Assembly: GCA_900315285.1 (NCBI GenBank)
Contig: OMYO01000006.1
Span: 1 to 64,000, forward strand
From: an uncultured Eubacteriales bacterium
GTDB lineage: Bacteria; Bacillota; Clostridia; Oscillospirales; Acutalibacteraceae
Direction of reading: 5' to 3'
Length of the DNA: 64,000 nucleotides
The notes under the pieces were generated by a model. That model worked only from the letters and a program-made list of their open reading frames with translations. It searched no databases and was not told where the DNA came from. Of the stretch, positions 44,549-52,951 are shown piece after piece. The position numbers were made by a program, and so were the translations under genes. Numbering within the stretch: the stretch's first letter is position 1; every line of letters begins with the position of its first letter.

Positions 44549-45125
44549 GCGCCGCCGAAAGAAGGTCACCCCTGGACGGATCCTGTTGAAGATGATAGCC
44601 ATCGTATTGGTCTTTGTCCTCGTGGTGGCTTTCGGCGGAAGAGCCATTCTGAATTGGCGGTATCCGCTGAAATACACCGACATTGTGGAGAAGTATTCCA
44701 CGCGCTACGATGTGGATGAGAACCTCATCTATGCGGTCATCAAGACCGAGAGCGGCTTCGACAACTATGCGGTCTCCGAGGTGGGTGCCCGCGGTCTCAT
44801 GCAGATGACCGAGGAGACATTTGACTGGATCCGCACGAAGATAGGGGGCACCGAGACATTTGATGACCTGTATCAACCGGAAGTCTCCATCCATTACGGG
44901 ACATATTTGCTCAACTACTTGCTCGACGAGTTTGACGGGGACGTGGACACGGCCATGTCGGCCTATCACGCTGGCAGCGCCAGTGTGCGGTCGTGGCTGA
45001 AGAATCCGGCCAACTCGGAGGACGGGCGTCGTCTGAACCATATCCCAAAGGCGGACACCGAGCACTATGTAAACAAGATAAATCGCGCCATCGGCATCTA
45101 TGAGCGCCGGACGGCAGCGGAATGA
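44535..45125 (+). CDS. Membrane-anchored lytic transglycosylase (SLT domain)
   Basis: The 196-residue protein has a basic N-terminus, one membrane anchor (about 18-40) and an SLT domain with the motif YAVIKTESGFDNYAVSEVGA (catalytic Glu in TESG), ARGLMQMTEETFDW and MSAYHAGSASVRSWL. It cleaves peptidoglycan glycan strands outside the membrane. The start is TTG 44535, after a weak AGGGGGCGAC site, overlapping coaE by 14 bp. It is shorter than E. coli Slt70 but of normal size for Bacillota members (YjbJ/SleB-neighbour type). Confidence 0.9.
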   Translation: MSSNKRRRKKVTPGRILLKMIAIVLVFVLVVAFGGRAILNWRYPLKYTDIVEKYSTRYDVDENLIYAVIKTESGFDNYAVSEVGARGLMQMTEETFDWIRTKIGGTETFDDLYQPEVSIHYGTYLLNYLLDEFDGDVDTAMSAYHAGSASVRSWLKNPANSEDGRRLNHIPKADTEHYVNKINRAIGIYERRTAAE

Positions 45126-45140
45126 TAAGGAGGTACCACA

Positions 45141-46550
45141 ATGGAACCAGAGAATAAGAGCGAGGCAAAGGCCCTCAAGGAGAAGCTCTTTTTAAAGCGG
45201 GAGCACATGGCGAAAGTCGGGGGCGATGAACTCGTTGACCGTGCCGCCAGCTTTGCCGACGGATATATGTCGTTTATGTCCAACTACAAGACAGAGCGGG
45301 AAATCACCACATTCTTTAAGGAGCAGGCGGAAGCTGCCGGCTATACGGAATTCGACAAGTCGAAGACCTATAAGGCCGGAGACCGAGTATACCGGGTAAA
45401 TCGCGGAAAGGATATCATGCTCTGCGTCTTCGGTAAGAAATCTGCCGCAGAGGGCGTGAAGATTGCCGCCTCCCACATCGACAGCCCCCGGTTTGACTTA
45501 AAGCCCAACCCGCTCTATGAGTCCGAGGAGCTGGCGCTGTTCAAGACCCACTACTATGGCGGAATCAAGAAATATCAGTGGACCACCGTGCCCATGTCGC
45601 TCCATGGTGTCATCATCAAAGAGGACGGCACTAAAGTCACCGTTCGTATCGGCGAGGATGAGGGCAATCCACAGTTCGTCATCACCGACCTCCTTCCCCA
45701 TCTCGGCAGGGAACAGATGAAACGGGACTCCGCACAGGTCGTACGCGGCGAGGAGTGCAATATCCTCGTGGGCAGCATGCCGTTTAAGGACGACCAGGAG
45801 TCGGAGCTTGTGAAGCTCAACATCCTGAAGATCCTCAACGAGAAGTATGGCATTGTGGAGAAGGATTTCCAGACGGCTGAACTCGAAGTGGTGCCGGCGT
45901 ACAAGGCGGTGGACATTGGGCTTGACCGCAGCATGATTGGCGCCTATGGCCATGACGACAAGGTCTGCGCTTATCCGGCTGCTATCTCCAACTTCGATGT
46001 CAAGGATCCGGAATACACCTGCGTCACCGTTCTCACCGACAAAGAGGAAATTGGCTCAGACGGTAACACCGGCCTCCACTCCTCCTACTTCAAATATTTC
46101 ATTGAGGATCTGGCGGAGAATGCCGGTGCCGAGGGACGTGACGTCCTGACCCGCAGCAAGTGCCTGAGTGCCGACGTCACAGCGGCCTTTGACCCCACAT
46201 TCCCGGATGTCATGGATAAGTACAACTGCACCTACCTCAACAAGGGCGTCGGCGTGTGCAAATACACCGGTGCAGGCGGAAAGTACGATACCTCGGATTG
46301 CTCCGCCGAGTTCTTCGGCGAAGTGCGCCGCATCCTGGATGAGAAGAATGTCATCTGGCAGACGGGCGAACTTGGAAAAGTCGACGCCGGCGGCGGCGGG
46401 ACCGTTGCCAAGTATGTGGCAGAGCTCAATGTGGATGTTATCGACATCGGTGTCCCGGTTCTCTCCATGCATGCTCCGTTTGAGGTGGTCTCCAAGCTGG
46501 ACCTGTACAGCGCCTATCAGGCGTTTTATGAGTTCTTCATGGCAGACTAA
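45141..46550 (+). CDS. M18 family aminopeptidase
   Basis: The 469-residue cytosolic metallopeptidase has the M18 metal-binding motifs: ASHIDSPRFDLKPN, ITDLLPHLGR, LTDKEEIGSDGNTGLHSSY (catalytic EE), and VPVLSMHAPFEVVSKLD. M18 enzymes remove N-terminal acidic or other residues and form dodecamers. AAGGAGGTACCACA precedes the ATG; it follows the transglycosylase by 15 bp and is probably the last gene of the prfA operon. Confidence 0.94.
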   Translation: MEPENKSEAKALKEKLFLKREHMAKVGGDELVDRAASFADGYMSFMSNYKTEREITTFFKEQAEAAGYTEFDKSKTYKAGDRVYRVNRGKDIMLCVFGKKSAAEGVKIAASHIDSPRFDLKPNPLYESEELALFKTHYYGGIKKYQWTTVPMSLHGVIIKEDGTKVTVRIGEDEGNPQFVITDLLPHLGREQMKRDSAQVVRGEECNILVGSMPFKDDQESELVKLNILKILNEKYGIVEKDFQTAELEVVPAYKAVDIGLDRSMIGAYGHDDKVCAYPAAISNFDVKDPEYTCVTVLTDKEEIGSDGNTGLHSSYFKYFIEDLAENAGAEGRDVLTRSKCLSADVTAAFDPTFPDVMDKYNCTYLNKGVGVCKYTGAGGKYDTSDCSAEFFGEVRRILDEKNVIWQTGELGKVDAGGGGTVAKYVAELNVDVIDIGVPVLSMHAPFEVVSKLDLYSAYQAFYEFFMAD

Positions 46551-46635
46551 CGAGGAATCAGCAAAACGCGCTTGTGGACGCTCTCAGAGCTCCTCAGGCG
46601 CGTTATTCCTTTAAGATTGATTTAAGGAAAAGCAA

Positions 46636-46663
46636 AGAGCTCAGACCGTTTGGTCTGAGCTCT
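46636..46663. terminator. Terminator hairpin between the M18 peptidase and the lysozyme-like gene
   Basis: AGAGCTCAGACC (46636-46647) and GGTCTGAGCTCT (46652-46663) pair perfectly around GTTT. On the minus strand it is followed by TTGCTTTTCCTT, on the plus strand by CTGTTT. The convergent genes can both use it. A further stem AACGCGC/GCGCGTT lies just upstream (46564-46606). Confidence 0.75.
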
Positions 46664-46723
46664 CTGTTTATGCCTAGTTATTTGTTTGCCTCAAAAATGT
46701 TTTTTGTCTTTACGGATGATCGA

Positions 46724-47254
46724 TTAGTCGTTGGTCTGGTAGTGGGGCCAGAAGTTGTTCTGGGCAATGCCACCGCGCTGATGGGAACGACTGTTGCGGT
46801 TTGCGGGTCTCTCAAAGTCATAGCAGAAATTGTAGCCTGCATTGTAGGAGCCCTTTTTACTGTTGGATGTCTTTTCAAGATCCTTGAGAACGCTGGGATA
46901 GCTGTTCTCAAGCTCGTACTCAAGGTAATGGAGCTGGCCGTTGAGACTGTGCCAGTCATAACCGTTGCGGTTGCAGTAGTTCTTGAGTTTGTTGAGACGG
47001 GAACCGCTCCACTGGCAGAGGCCATAGGAGGAATGGTTGCCGTTATAGATGTTGGCGTTGAGATTGCTCTCAGCCTTCATGTTGGCAAGTACCCCGCAGG
47101 CGGCAGCATCACAGAGACCCATATCTTCGGTGAGATACTCGTGGATGGTGCGCTCGTTGCTGGAATTGGACTGTGCGACGGATGTTACAGAAACTGCGGC
47201 TGTCAACATACAGACTGTAAGAACTGCGGCCAGTATGCGGATAAGCTTTTTCAA
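46724..47254 (-). CDS. Secreted protein with phage-tail-lysozyme-like domain
   Basis: The 176-residue protein starts at TTG 47254 (GAGGAGTAATTATT upstream); longer frames begin inside the 5' region without a site. Residues 1-30 are a signal peptide (KKLIRILAAVLTVCMLTAAV). The rest, with HEYLTEDMGLCDAAACGVLA, NMKAESNLNANIYNG, SSYGLCQWSGSRLNKLKNYC and GQLHYLEYELENSYPSV, matches the phage tail lysozyme domain (a small peptidoglycan-cleaving module), with the likely catalytic Glu in KAESN. It is a stand-alone cell-wall hydrolase candidate with its own promoter. Confidence 0.82.
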   Translation of the reverse strand: MKKLIRILAAVLTVCMLTAAVSVTSVAQSNSSNERTIHEYLTEDMGLCDAAACGVLANMKAESNLNANIYNGNHSSYGLCQWSGSRLNKLKNYCNRNGYDWHSLNGQLHYLEYELENSYPSVLKDLEKTSNSKKGSYNAGYNFCYDFERPANRNSRSHQRGGIAQNNFWPHYQTND

Positions 47255-47754
47255 AATAATTACTCCTCTGTTTTCGTTTCTTGATGTTTCTTTGATCGGC
47301 AGTAGAAATTGCCTGATCTGAGGTCTGTTACTTGTTAAGTTCAATAACTCTTACGCGGCATGCTTAGCATTATAGCCTAAAAAATTCGGATTTGTTAGTG
47401 AAAAATACCAATCAGAGGAAATTTCGGTCACTTTAACGATATCCCGGGACGGATTTTACAGACTTTTGGCACATCACACAAAGAAATTTTTATCAAAAAT
47501 ATTGTTATGATAAAAAATGACAAAAGTTACAAAAAGTACAGTCTGTTCGTTACGTTTTGTTAACTTTAGGAAAAAACACGGCAAAAATACCCGGAAATTG
47601 ACCGAAAAAAGAAGAAAAAACCGGGCGCAGAGGAGGTCTGCGCCCGGAAAAAAGATTACGTTTTGTTACCGTTGCCGTGGGATGTTTATTGTCACCCCCG
47701 AAACGGAGGAAAAAATCAGGAAATTTGCCCTGAAAAGGCCGGAGGAAAAACCGG
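47255..47754. other. 500-bp intergenic region: promoter, leader hairpin and terminator
   Basis: On the minus strand a -10 box TATAAT (47370-47375) gives the lysozyme-like gene a leader of about 110 nt, with a hairpin (GATCGGCA...TGCCTGATC, 47294-47318). From 47400 to 47610 the DNA is AT-rich and gene-free. TTACGTTTTGTTA occurs twice (47550-47562 and 47656-47668). A minus-strand terminator is described separately. A plus-strand frame at 47517-47849 crosses the terminator and is not a gene. Confidence 0.55.
47610..47650 (-). terminator. Terminator of the minus-strand secreted-protein operon
   Basis: CCGGGCGCAGA (47621-47631) pairs with TCTGCGCCCGG (47637-47647); on the minus strand it is followed by TTTTTTC. 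It lies about 100 bp after the stop at 47755. Confidence 0.88.
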
Positions 47755-48591
47755 TCATATCCGCTGCCAGGTCACCGAAAAATTGGTCACTTTGCCGTTG
47801 GAGCCTGTCTTTTGCACGCCGGTCATGTAGCCGTGGGAGTTGTAGGTGAAAGTGAGCTTTGCCTGAGAGAGGACCTTGCCTGTCGACGGATCCTTGATAG
47901 TGGTGGAGACGCTGGAAAGCTTTCCACCCTGATTCCCTTTATAATATGTATAAGAGTCCGTATGGAGATATCCTTTTTCCGTGGTGTACTCATTTCGGAG
48001 AAGTCTCTCTGCGCTGTCAAAGGCAAGTTTGGACCGGCCCCAGTATTTATAGAGCTCAAAGCGGAAGGAGTCCAGGGTCTCCTCCTGATATCCGTAGTAG
48101 TACTTCGAACAGTCTCCGCCCATATAGCGGGAGCGGTCGTCCAGGATGACAGAGGTGAGACGGCCACGGGAATCATATCTGTAATGGCTGTCCACGCCGG
48201 AGGAGCTGCAGCTCTCCACCTGGTTTTTCCCATTCCGTGAGAAACTCCGAGTCCCATTGGAGAGAATAATATTCTGCACTTTTCCGGTACGGACGGCAGT
48301 TGACATAGCCCAGAGGACATCCGTCCACCCGTTTGAAAGGAGCGCAATATTCTGGCGGTTCGTGTTCTGTTGGACAGCAAAGGGGTAGCGGTAGAGCCCG
48401 CCAAGATTTCCCGTTCCTACAAGAGTGAGTTTGTTTTCACCCTTACGATAGGAGAAAGAGCAGGAGGCGGTGTCCCCTTTGATCTCTTTCGGAATATAGA
48501 TTGTACCGTTCTGCTTTGGTGCAGCCGCAGAGACAGTTAGTGGAAGAACCAAAAGGAGAAGGGAAAGGACAATGGACAGGAGTTTTCGCAA
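47755..48591 (-). CDS. Secreted protein of unknown function with YD-repeat-like strands
   Basis: The 278-residue protein starts at TTG 48591 (AAAGGAGGCAATATC upstream) and has a signal peptide (RKLLSIVLSLLLLVLPLTVS, AAA). The mature part is beta-rich with repeated short Y/D/G-rich strands (SHYRYDSRGRLTSVILDD, SAERLLRNEYTTEKGYLHTD, KLTFTYNSHGYMTGVQKTG), similar in style to YD/RHS repeats, but too short for a shell. No catalytic motif is seen. It follows the 48609-49427 gene by 17 bp, so they share a transcript. Confidence 0.72.
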   Translation of the reverse strand: MRKLLSIVLSLLLLVLPLTVSAAAPKQNGTIYIPKEIKGDTASCSFSYRKGENKLTLVGTGNLGGLYRYPFAVQQNTNRQNIALLSNGWTDVLWAMSTAVRTGKVQNIILSNGTRSFSRNGKNQVESCSSSGVDSHYRYDSRGRLTSVILDDRSRYMGGDCSKYYYGYQEETLDSFRFELYKYWGRSKLAFDSAERLLRNEYTTEKGYLHTDSYTYYKGNQGGKLSSVSTTIKDPSTGKVLSQAKLTFTYNSHGYMTGVQKTGSNGKVTNFSVTWQRI

Positions 48592-48608
48592 GATATTGCC
48601 TCCTTTTA

Positions 48609-49427
48609 TTATTGTATAAGGGAGAGAACATAGGAGACCGCCGTCAGCGTCTCATGCATGTAGAGCTCAGCAATGGCAGTGTCATCAACGTGCTCCGTAT
48701 TGGACAGTGCTGTTATGACAGAGTCCAATGCAGTGACAAGCGAAGATGACTCCAAAGGATAGAGGTCTTTGACCTGACGATAGAGTCTCTCCACATTTTT
48801 ACCGTCGACTGGTACCGCTTCTGCCTTCTCAATGGCATAGCAAAATGCCTGCTCCAGCATATTGCGGGAACGGCTCAGGGCGCTCTCGAAGTTTCCCTGC
48901 TCTATGTCATTTTCCGCGTGGACATAAAAGTCCTTGACAGTGTCAGTGGAAATTGTATTTAGAACAGTCTTTTTTGCGGTCGTTCCGGGCCCTGTCAGGA
49001 AGAACCGGCCATTCTGGCACTGGAGTTCCACATTTTGCAGGGACAGAGCGAAGTTGATTTGCCGCTCTATCTCCGTGAGAAGAGTCTCATAGGCCTCCTC
49101 CATGTTGTCTTCGGACACATATTCCAGCACGTGGCGGAACTGTTCCTTGGAGAGTAGGAAATTGAGGAGGTCCTCGGACTGCTCATTTAAAATGCAGTGC
49201 GCAATGACGTCGCTGAGCATGGCCCTCCGGTCGGGGAGAGCAGAGGGAAAGCGGACCGGGTAACCAAATTTTTCCGAGAGTGCAGCGAGGTCTTTTCCCG
49301 TCAGATAGGGCATTTGAATGGGCACATTGACGGATGTGGCAATTTTGATAATGCCAAACCCGGTGTCGCCGTCCAGAATGTCCAGCAGTTTCCGGCTGCG
49401 GAGGCTGTTATAAATTTCATTATCCAT
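48609..49427 (-). CDS. Protein of unknown function with a possible Abi_C-like C-terminal domain
   Basis: The 272-residue soluble protein starts at ATG 49427 after AGGGAGC. Its C-terminal third (ESALSRSRNMLEQAFCYAIE, then GKNVERLYRQVKDLYPLESS, ALDSVITALSN and a final helix) follows the helical pattern of the abortive-infection C-terminal domain: RS.LE......I, L...K.....L, then a helix ending near the C-terminus. The usual RNK.G.AHG element is not conserved, so the assignment is weak. The N-terminal two thirds are unrecognised. It heads a two-gene operon with the secreted protein at 47755. Confidence 0.55.
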   Translation of the reverse strand: MDNEIYNSLRSRKLLDILDGDTGFGIIKIATSVNVPIQMPYLTGKDLAALSEKFGYPVRFPSALPDRRAMLSDVIAHCILNEQSEDLLNFLLSKEQFRHVLEYVSEDNMEEAYETLLTEIERQINFALSLQNVELQCQNGRFFLTGPGTTAKKTVLNTISTDTVKDFYVHAENDIEQGNFESALSRSRNMLEQAFCYAIEKAEAVPVDGKNVERLYRQVKDLYPLESSSLVTALDSVITALSNTEHVDDTAIAELYMHETLTAVSYVLSLIQ

Positions 49428-49550
49428 CGTTTTGCTCCCTAAATGTACCTTATTTTAAACTAACCTCATTATACGGTACGAAAATGCTTCAAACAAGTGC
49501 TTTCCAGTTGTATATTATGACGATATAATGATGTCAAAGGAGGGACTGTC

Positions 49551-50351
49551 ATGCTTGAAAAAAATACCCAGAGCCTGCTGCGGGAAATCACCTCTCTGCG
49601 CACGCGTATTCAGGAACTGATTGCGGTTCGGGACGAACTGAAATTCCGCACCTGTGAAAATCTGGAAGACGAGTACCAGAAGAAGCTCGGCAGTCTCGAA
49701 TACCGGGCGTTTCTCTCCCGGTACCGCACGCTGCGCATCCAGCATGAAATCGACCTCATCCGGAAACAGATGACAGAAGAGGGCTATGTTTTTCTGCCTG
49801 CCATCCAGAGCAAACTGGACGAGGAATTCCGCTCCAGTATTTCCCAGTGCCGCGGACGAAAACAGCGCATCCTGCTGGCAGAGCGGCACGAGAAGATGAA
49901 TCGCCTCATGGGAACCAATGAGGAAAACCTCGCGGCACTTTACCGTGAGGTGTGTGAGAAAATCCACCCGGACTTGAATCCCTACGGCAACAGCCCGGAG
50001 CCGGAGCTTTTTTTTCAAGCTGTGGAGGCCTATCGGGACGGCTGTGAATATAAACTGAGCCAAATCGCTACCCTGCTGGAAGAGGTGCCACCTCTGCCGT
50101 ACCCGTTTGAGTACGCCAGCATCCAGCTCATTTCGGACGCTTATCATGAGCGCGTCATGGAACTCATCCAGAGCATTGCCGACATCCAGAACTCGTATCC
50201 CTACAATGTCCAGGACGTTTTGGATGATCAGCTGTCTCTGTTTCACATGCAGCAGCGGCTCTACAATGAGACCGAGAGCTGGGATCGGGCATATGAGGCC
50301 TATGAGAAGGAGCGCATGGAGCTCCTCACCGGGAAATCAGAAGACCAGTAA
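49551..50351 (+). CDS. Coiled-coil protein with an HPD (J-domain-like) motif
   Basis: The 266-residue soluble protein is mainly helical. Residues 1-120 are charged heptad-like helices (RTRIQELIAVRDELKF). Then ALYREVCEKIHPDLNPYG is followed by ELFFQAVEAYRDGCEYKL. The second and third helices of a J domain, with H139-P140-D141 between them, fit this pattern (helix-HPDxNP-x-FxxxxEAYxxL). The C-terminal helices (150-266) are unrecognised. It may be a DnaK partner or a degenerate J-like fold. It has its own ribosome site (AAGGAGGGACTGTC) and a terminator right after. Confidence 0.7.
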   Translation: MLEKNTQSLLREITSLRTRIQELIAVRDELKFRTCENLEDEYQKKLGSLEYRAFLSRYRTLRIQHEIDLIRKQMTEEGYVFLPAIQSKLDEEFRSSISQCRGRKQRILLAERHEKMNRLMGTNEENLAALYREVCEKIHPDLNPYGNSPEPELFFQAVEAYRDGCEYKLSQIATLLEEVPPLPYPFEYASIQLISDAYHERVMELIQSIADIQNSYPYNVQDVLDDQLSLFHMQQRLYNETESWDRAYEAYEKERMELLTGKSEDQ

Positions 50352-50354
50352 AAA

Positions 50355-50391
50355 TGACCGCCGGGCAGCTGGAAGCCGTCCGGCGGTCTTT
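50355..50391. terminator. Terminator between the HPD protein and yfcE
   Basis: GACCGCCGG (50355-50363) pairs with CCGGCGGTC (50379-50387), followed by TTTTG. The flanks also allow action on the minus strand, where the convergent phosphodiesterase gene ends at 50398. Confidence 0.85.
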
Positions 50392-50397
50392 TGTTAT

Positions 50398-50943
50398 TTA
50401 TATGGTATAGGTGTGATAGACCGTTCCATCCAGATCCTTCCACTGGAACGTCCCGTTTTCCAGCGTCATGTAGCTGTGCGGGCTGTTTTCCTTGGGAATG
50501 GAGACCGAACCGGGATTCAAGTACAACAGACCTTCTCCAAAGGGCTCCCAAGCAGGCACATGGGTGTGGCCATGGAGCAGGATGTCCCCATGCTGCAGGG
50601 GTGGCGGGGTCTGCATATTGTAGTTGTGTCCATGGGTCAGATAGATGGTCGTTTCCCCGGATGTCAGGATTCCATAGTCCGCCAGAATGGGGAAGTTTAG
50701 GACCATCTGGTCCACCTCGGTGTCACAGTTGCCGCGGACACAGAGAATGCGGTCACAGAGCGGATTCAGCATGGAGATGACCTGCTTGGGAGCATATTCT
50801 TCCGGGAGGTCATTCCGGGGCCCGTGGTAGAGGATGTCCCCCAGCAGAACCAGCTTGTCGGCCTGTTCCCGCTCCAGTGCCTCAAGCATTTTGCGGCAGT
50901 AATAGGCAGAACCGTGGATGTCGGATGCTATCATAAATTTCAT
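50398..50943 (-). CDS. yfcE: YfcE-family metallophosphoesterase
   Basis: The 181-residue protein has the complete dimetal phosphoesterase set: SDIHGS, LLGDILYHGPRN, VRGNCD, LTHGHNY, and LHGHTHVP, ending with LNPGSVSIP. Family members hydrolyse phosphodiesters in vitro; the physiological substrate is not known. Length is typical. It is the second gene after the lipase on the minus strand (23-bp gap), so it is probably co-transcribed with it. Confidence 0.93.
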   Translation of the reverse strand: MKFMIASDIHGSAYYCRKMLEALEREQADKLVLLGDILYHGPRNDLPEEYAPKQVISMLNPLCDRILCVRGNCDTEVDQMVLNFPILADYGILTSGETTIYLTHGHNYNMQTPPPLQHGDILLHGHTHVPAWEPFGEGLLYLNPGSVSIPKENSPHSYMTLENGTFQWKDLDGTVYHTYTI

Positions 50944-50966
50944 GGGCGATTCGCTTCTTTTCCCGA

Positions 50967-52157
50967 TTACCCCGGGAGTTTTTCCAGGAACTCCATGAGG
51001 TTATCGTAGTATTCGAAAAACGGTCCCTTTTTCATGTCCATGCCCATATAGGAGACATGGCTGAGCCGTTCAACGGGCATATTATACCATTTGCCCGGCT
51101 CCAGCTCTACACCTTCTGCGTAGTCTGCCTGCGGCTCGTTATAAGGAGCCTTAGCACATTCGGTGTTAACAAAGCCATCCTGGGAGTCCCAGGCGGGGCG
51201 GGAGTAGCCGTAGCGCTGCAAAGTGGTGTTGTGATAAGAACCGGTGATGAGACCGACGACTTTAGCGAGGATGCTGGCGTCACGGTTCATGACTTCAATG
51301 TCACAGGACGTGGAATGGGAGTTCCCGGAGGGATGGGCAAAATAGTAGATATCCGGGGCACAGTGGATGCTCTGGTTCATGTCGTACATGCCCTCGATTT
51401 GCATTTCAAAGCCGACGGAGTCCCGGACGTTCTCATCGAACCGCTGAATGTTTTTCCAGCGGGCAAATGGGGAGCGAATTTTTGTCTTTTCCCGGGCTGC
51501 AGGGTCGTCGTTGACGCCCCACTGATCCATATGGAAGTCAATGAGTTTGTCGGCAAATATTGAGTTGCCAAACATGGTATTGACGCCAAGATACAGGTCG
51601 TTGATGGCCAGGACGCCACGCTCTCTTAAAAACGAGGTGAGAGTGGTGCCGTTGTTGACTCCGGCAAGAGTGGTGACGGAGCGAATGCAGTGGTGTCCTC
51701 CCTTATACAGTTCCGACAGTTCCTCTGCGGGAGTGCCCTCAATTTCCTCTTGGCATCCATTTGTGAGGAGCTCTGCAAGTACGCGGACTGTGGGGGCGCC
51801 GAAGGAGTGGCCAATGAGGTCGATTTTTTCATGGGCCCCGGGCTGACCAAGATCCGGGATGAGTCCGGGGTAGGTCCTGCCAAAGCGCTTATGGCCATAT
51901 TTCTCACTGTGGACTTTGCCGTAGTCCACGGTTCCGCCGACGATCTGGTAATAGGTGTCGACGGCGCGGTCCCAGGCGCTGTTGACCGGTCCCACCGAGG
52001 GGGCGTAGACCTCGTAGCCCTTTTCCCGGAGGTGGGTCATGGCGTCTGTGTTTTTTCCGAGCCAGCCCCAGTATGGGACATACTTGTAGATGCCATCCTG
52101 CTCTCCAAAGCCCATGAAGCCATGGACGAAGACGGCGGCGCAGGTCGATTTTTTCAT
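50967..52157 (-). CDS. Alpha/beta-hydrolase lipase (staphylococcal/Bacillus I.5-I.6-like)
   Basis: The 396-residue protein has the oxyanion strand AAVFVHGFMGFGEQDGI, the nucleophile elbow LIGHSFGAPT, the aspartate in WDSQDGFVN and the final His in ERLSHVSYMGMD. The long insert and TLAGVNNGTTL resemble the large bacterial triacylglycerol lipases. There is no signal peptide, so it may act in the cytosol or be exported some other way. ATG 52157 is used, seven bases after AAAAGGAG; the frame starts two codons earlier, too close to the site. Confidence 0.88.
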   Translation of the reverse strand: MKKSTCAAVFVHGFMGFGEQDGIYKYVPYWGWLGKNTDAMTHLREKGYEVYAPSVGPVNSAWDRAVDTYYQIVGGTVDYGKVHSEKYGHKRFGRTYPGLIPDLGQPGAHEKIDLIGHSFGAPTVRVLAELLTNGCQEEIEGTPAEELSELYKGGHHCIRSVTTLAGVNNGTTLTSFLRERGVLAINDLYLGVNTMFGNSIFADKLIDFHMDQWGVNDDPAAREKTKIRSPFARWKNIQRFDENVRDSVGFEMQIEGMYDMNQSIHCAPDIYYFAHPSGNSHSTSCDIEVMNRDASILAKVVGLITGSYHNTTLQRYGYSRPAWDSQDGFVNTECAKAPYNEPQADYAEGVELEPGKWYNMPVERLSHVSYMGMDMKKGPFFEYYDNLMEFLEKLPG

Positions 52158-52193
52158 ACACATTCTCCTTTTCTATAAATTTTTCTCAAAATA

Positions 52194-52222
52194 ATTATAG
52201 AATATCTTATAATACTGAGCAA
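52194..52222 (-). promoter_or_regulatory. Lipase promoter
   Basis: On the minus strand, TTGCTC (52217-52222) and TATAAT (52194-52199) are 17 bp apart, located after the TetR terminator and 37 bp before the lipase start. Confidence 0.65.
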
Positions 52223-52247
52223 TATGTTAGAAAAAATAGAAGAAAAA

Positions 52248-52272
52248 GCGACCAGCCAAAAGGGCTGGTCGC
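52248..52272 (-). terminator. Terminator of the TetR gene
   Basis: GCGACCAGCC (52248-52257) pairs with GGCTGGTCGC (52263-52272); on the minus strand it is followed by TTTTTCTTC. It lies 20 bp after the TetR stop. Confidence 0.9.
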
Positions 52273-52291
52273 AGCAAATACTTGGAATTTC

Positions 52292-52873
52292 TCAACTTAT
52301 GGGCTCATAACGGTCAAGAAACTGGTTGGCAATGGCAAGATTCACCTTTGCGAGACGGTCTGCAAAGACAGCGGGATCCTCCGCATAGCCGCTTGTTATC
52401 CACTCCCGGATAAGAGCATAGGAGCCGCCGGACATGTAACGGAAGAGGAATTGATAGTCCTCTGCGGTCACGCCATGGCTTGTCCAAAATGAAGTGGTAT
52501 ATTCGGAACAGGCATTGAAAATAAGTTGCACAAAATGGTCGTCGAATTTCTGCATGATGACGATTTCAGAGATGTCACGGTGCTGATAGATAAATTCACA
52601 GACCTGCCGCAGCATGGTATAGTAGTCTTGACGGGAGAATGGCTCCATGACCTGCTCAATGAGCTCATCACAGAAACGCTGCTCAATTTCCTCCATGAGG
52701 CTGGCAGGAGAGCTGTAATGGCTGTAAAATGTGTTGCGGTTAATGCCTGCCGTTTTACAGAGTTCGGTGACGGTGATCTGGTCAATGGACTTCCGGCGAA
52801 GAATTTTTGTCAGGGCATCCTTTAGGACCTGTTTCGTGTGGCGTACACGCAAATCAACTTTTTCCGTGTTCAT
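52292..52873 (-). CDS. TetR/AcrR-family transcriptional regulator
   Basis: The 193-residue protein has the TetR helix-turn-helix at about 28-60 (SIDQITVTELCKTAGINRNT, FYSHYSSPASLMEEIEQRF) and a C-terminal ligand-binding/dimer domain of the TetR_C_8-like type. The effector is unknown. It lies directly upstream of the lipase and divergent to the small PepSY-like gene, either of which might be its target. It ends with its own terminator. Confidence 0.9.
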   Translation of the reverse strand: MNTEKVDLRVRHTKQVLKDALTKILRRKSIDQITVTELCKTAGINRNTFYSHYSSPASLMEEIEQRFCDELIEQVMEPFSRQDYYTMLRQVCEFIYQHRDISEIVIMQKFDDHFVQLIFNACSEYTTSFWTSHGVTAEDYQFLFRYMSGGSYALIREWITSGYAEDPAVFADRLAKVNLAIANQFLDRYEPIS

Positions 52874-52951
52874 ACTCTTATCTCCATTTTCTCAAAATAC
52901 ACCCAGCCTTATTATCTAACAGTTCAAAATGTTTTGCAAGGAGGTATAACC

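Noticed and set aside
46574-47284. 236-codon plus-strand frame opposite the lysozyme-like gene
   Set aside because: Crosses a strong terminator hairpin and opposes a gene with a signal peptide and recognisable domain.
47517-47849. 110-codon plus-strand frame
   Set aside because: Very Lys/Arg-rich, runs through a terminator and into the antisense of the 47755 gene.
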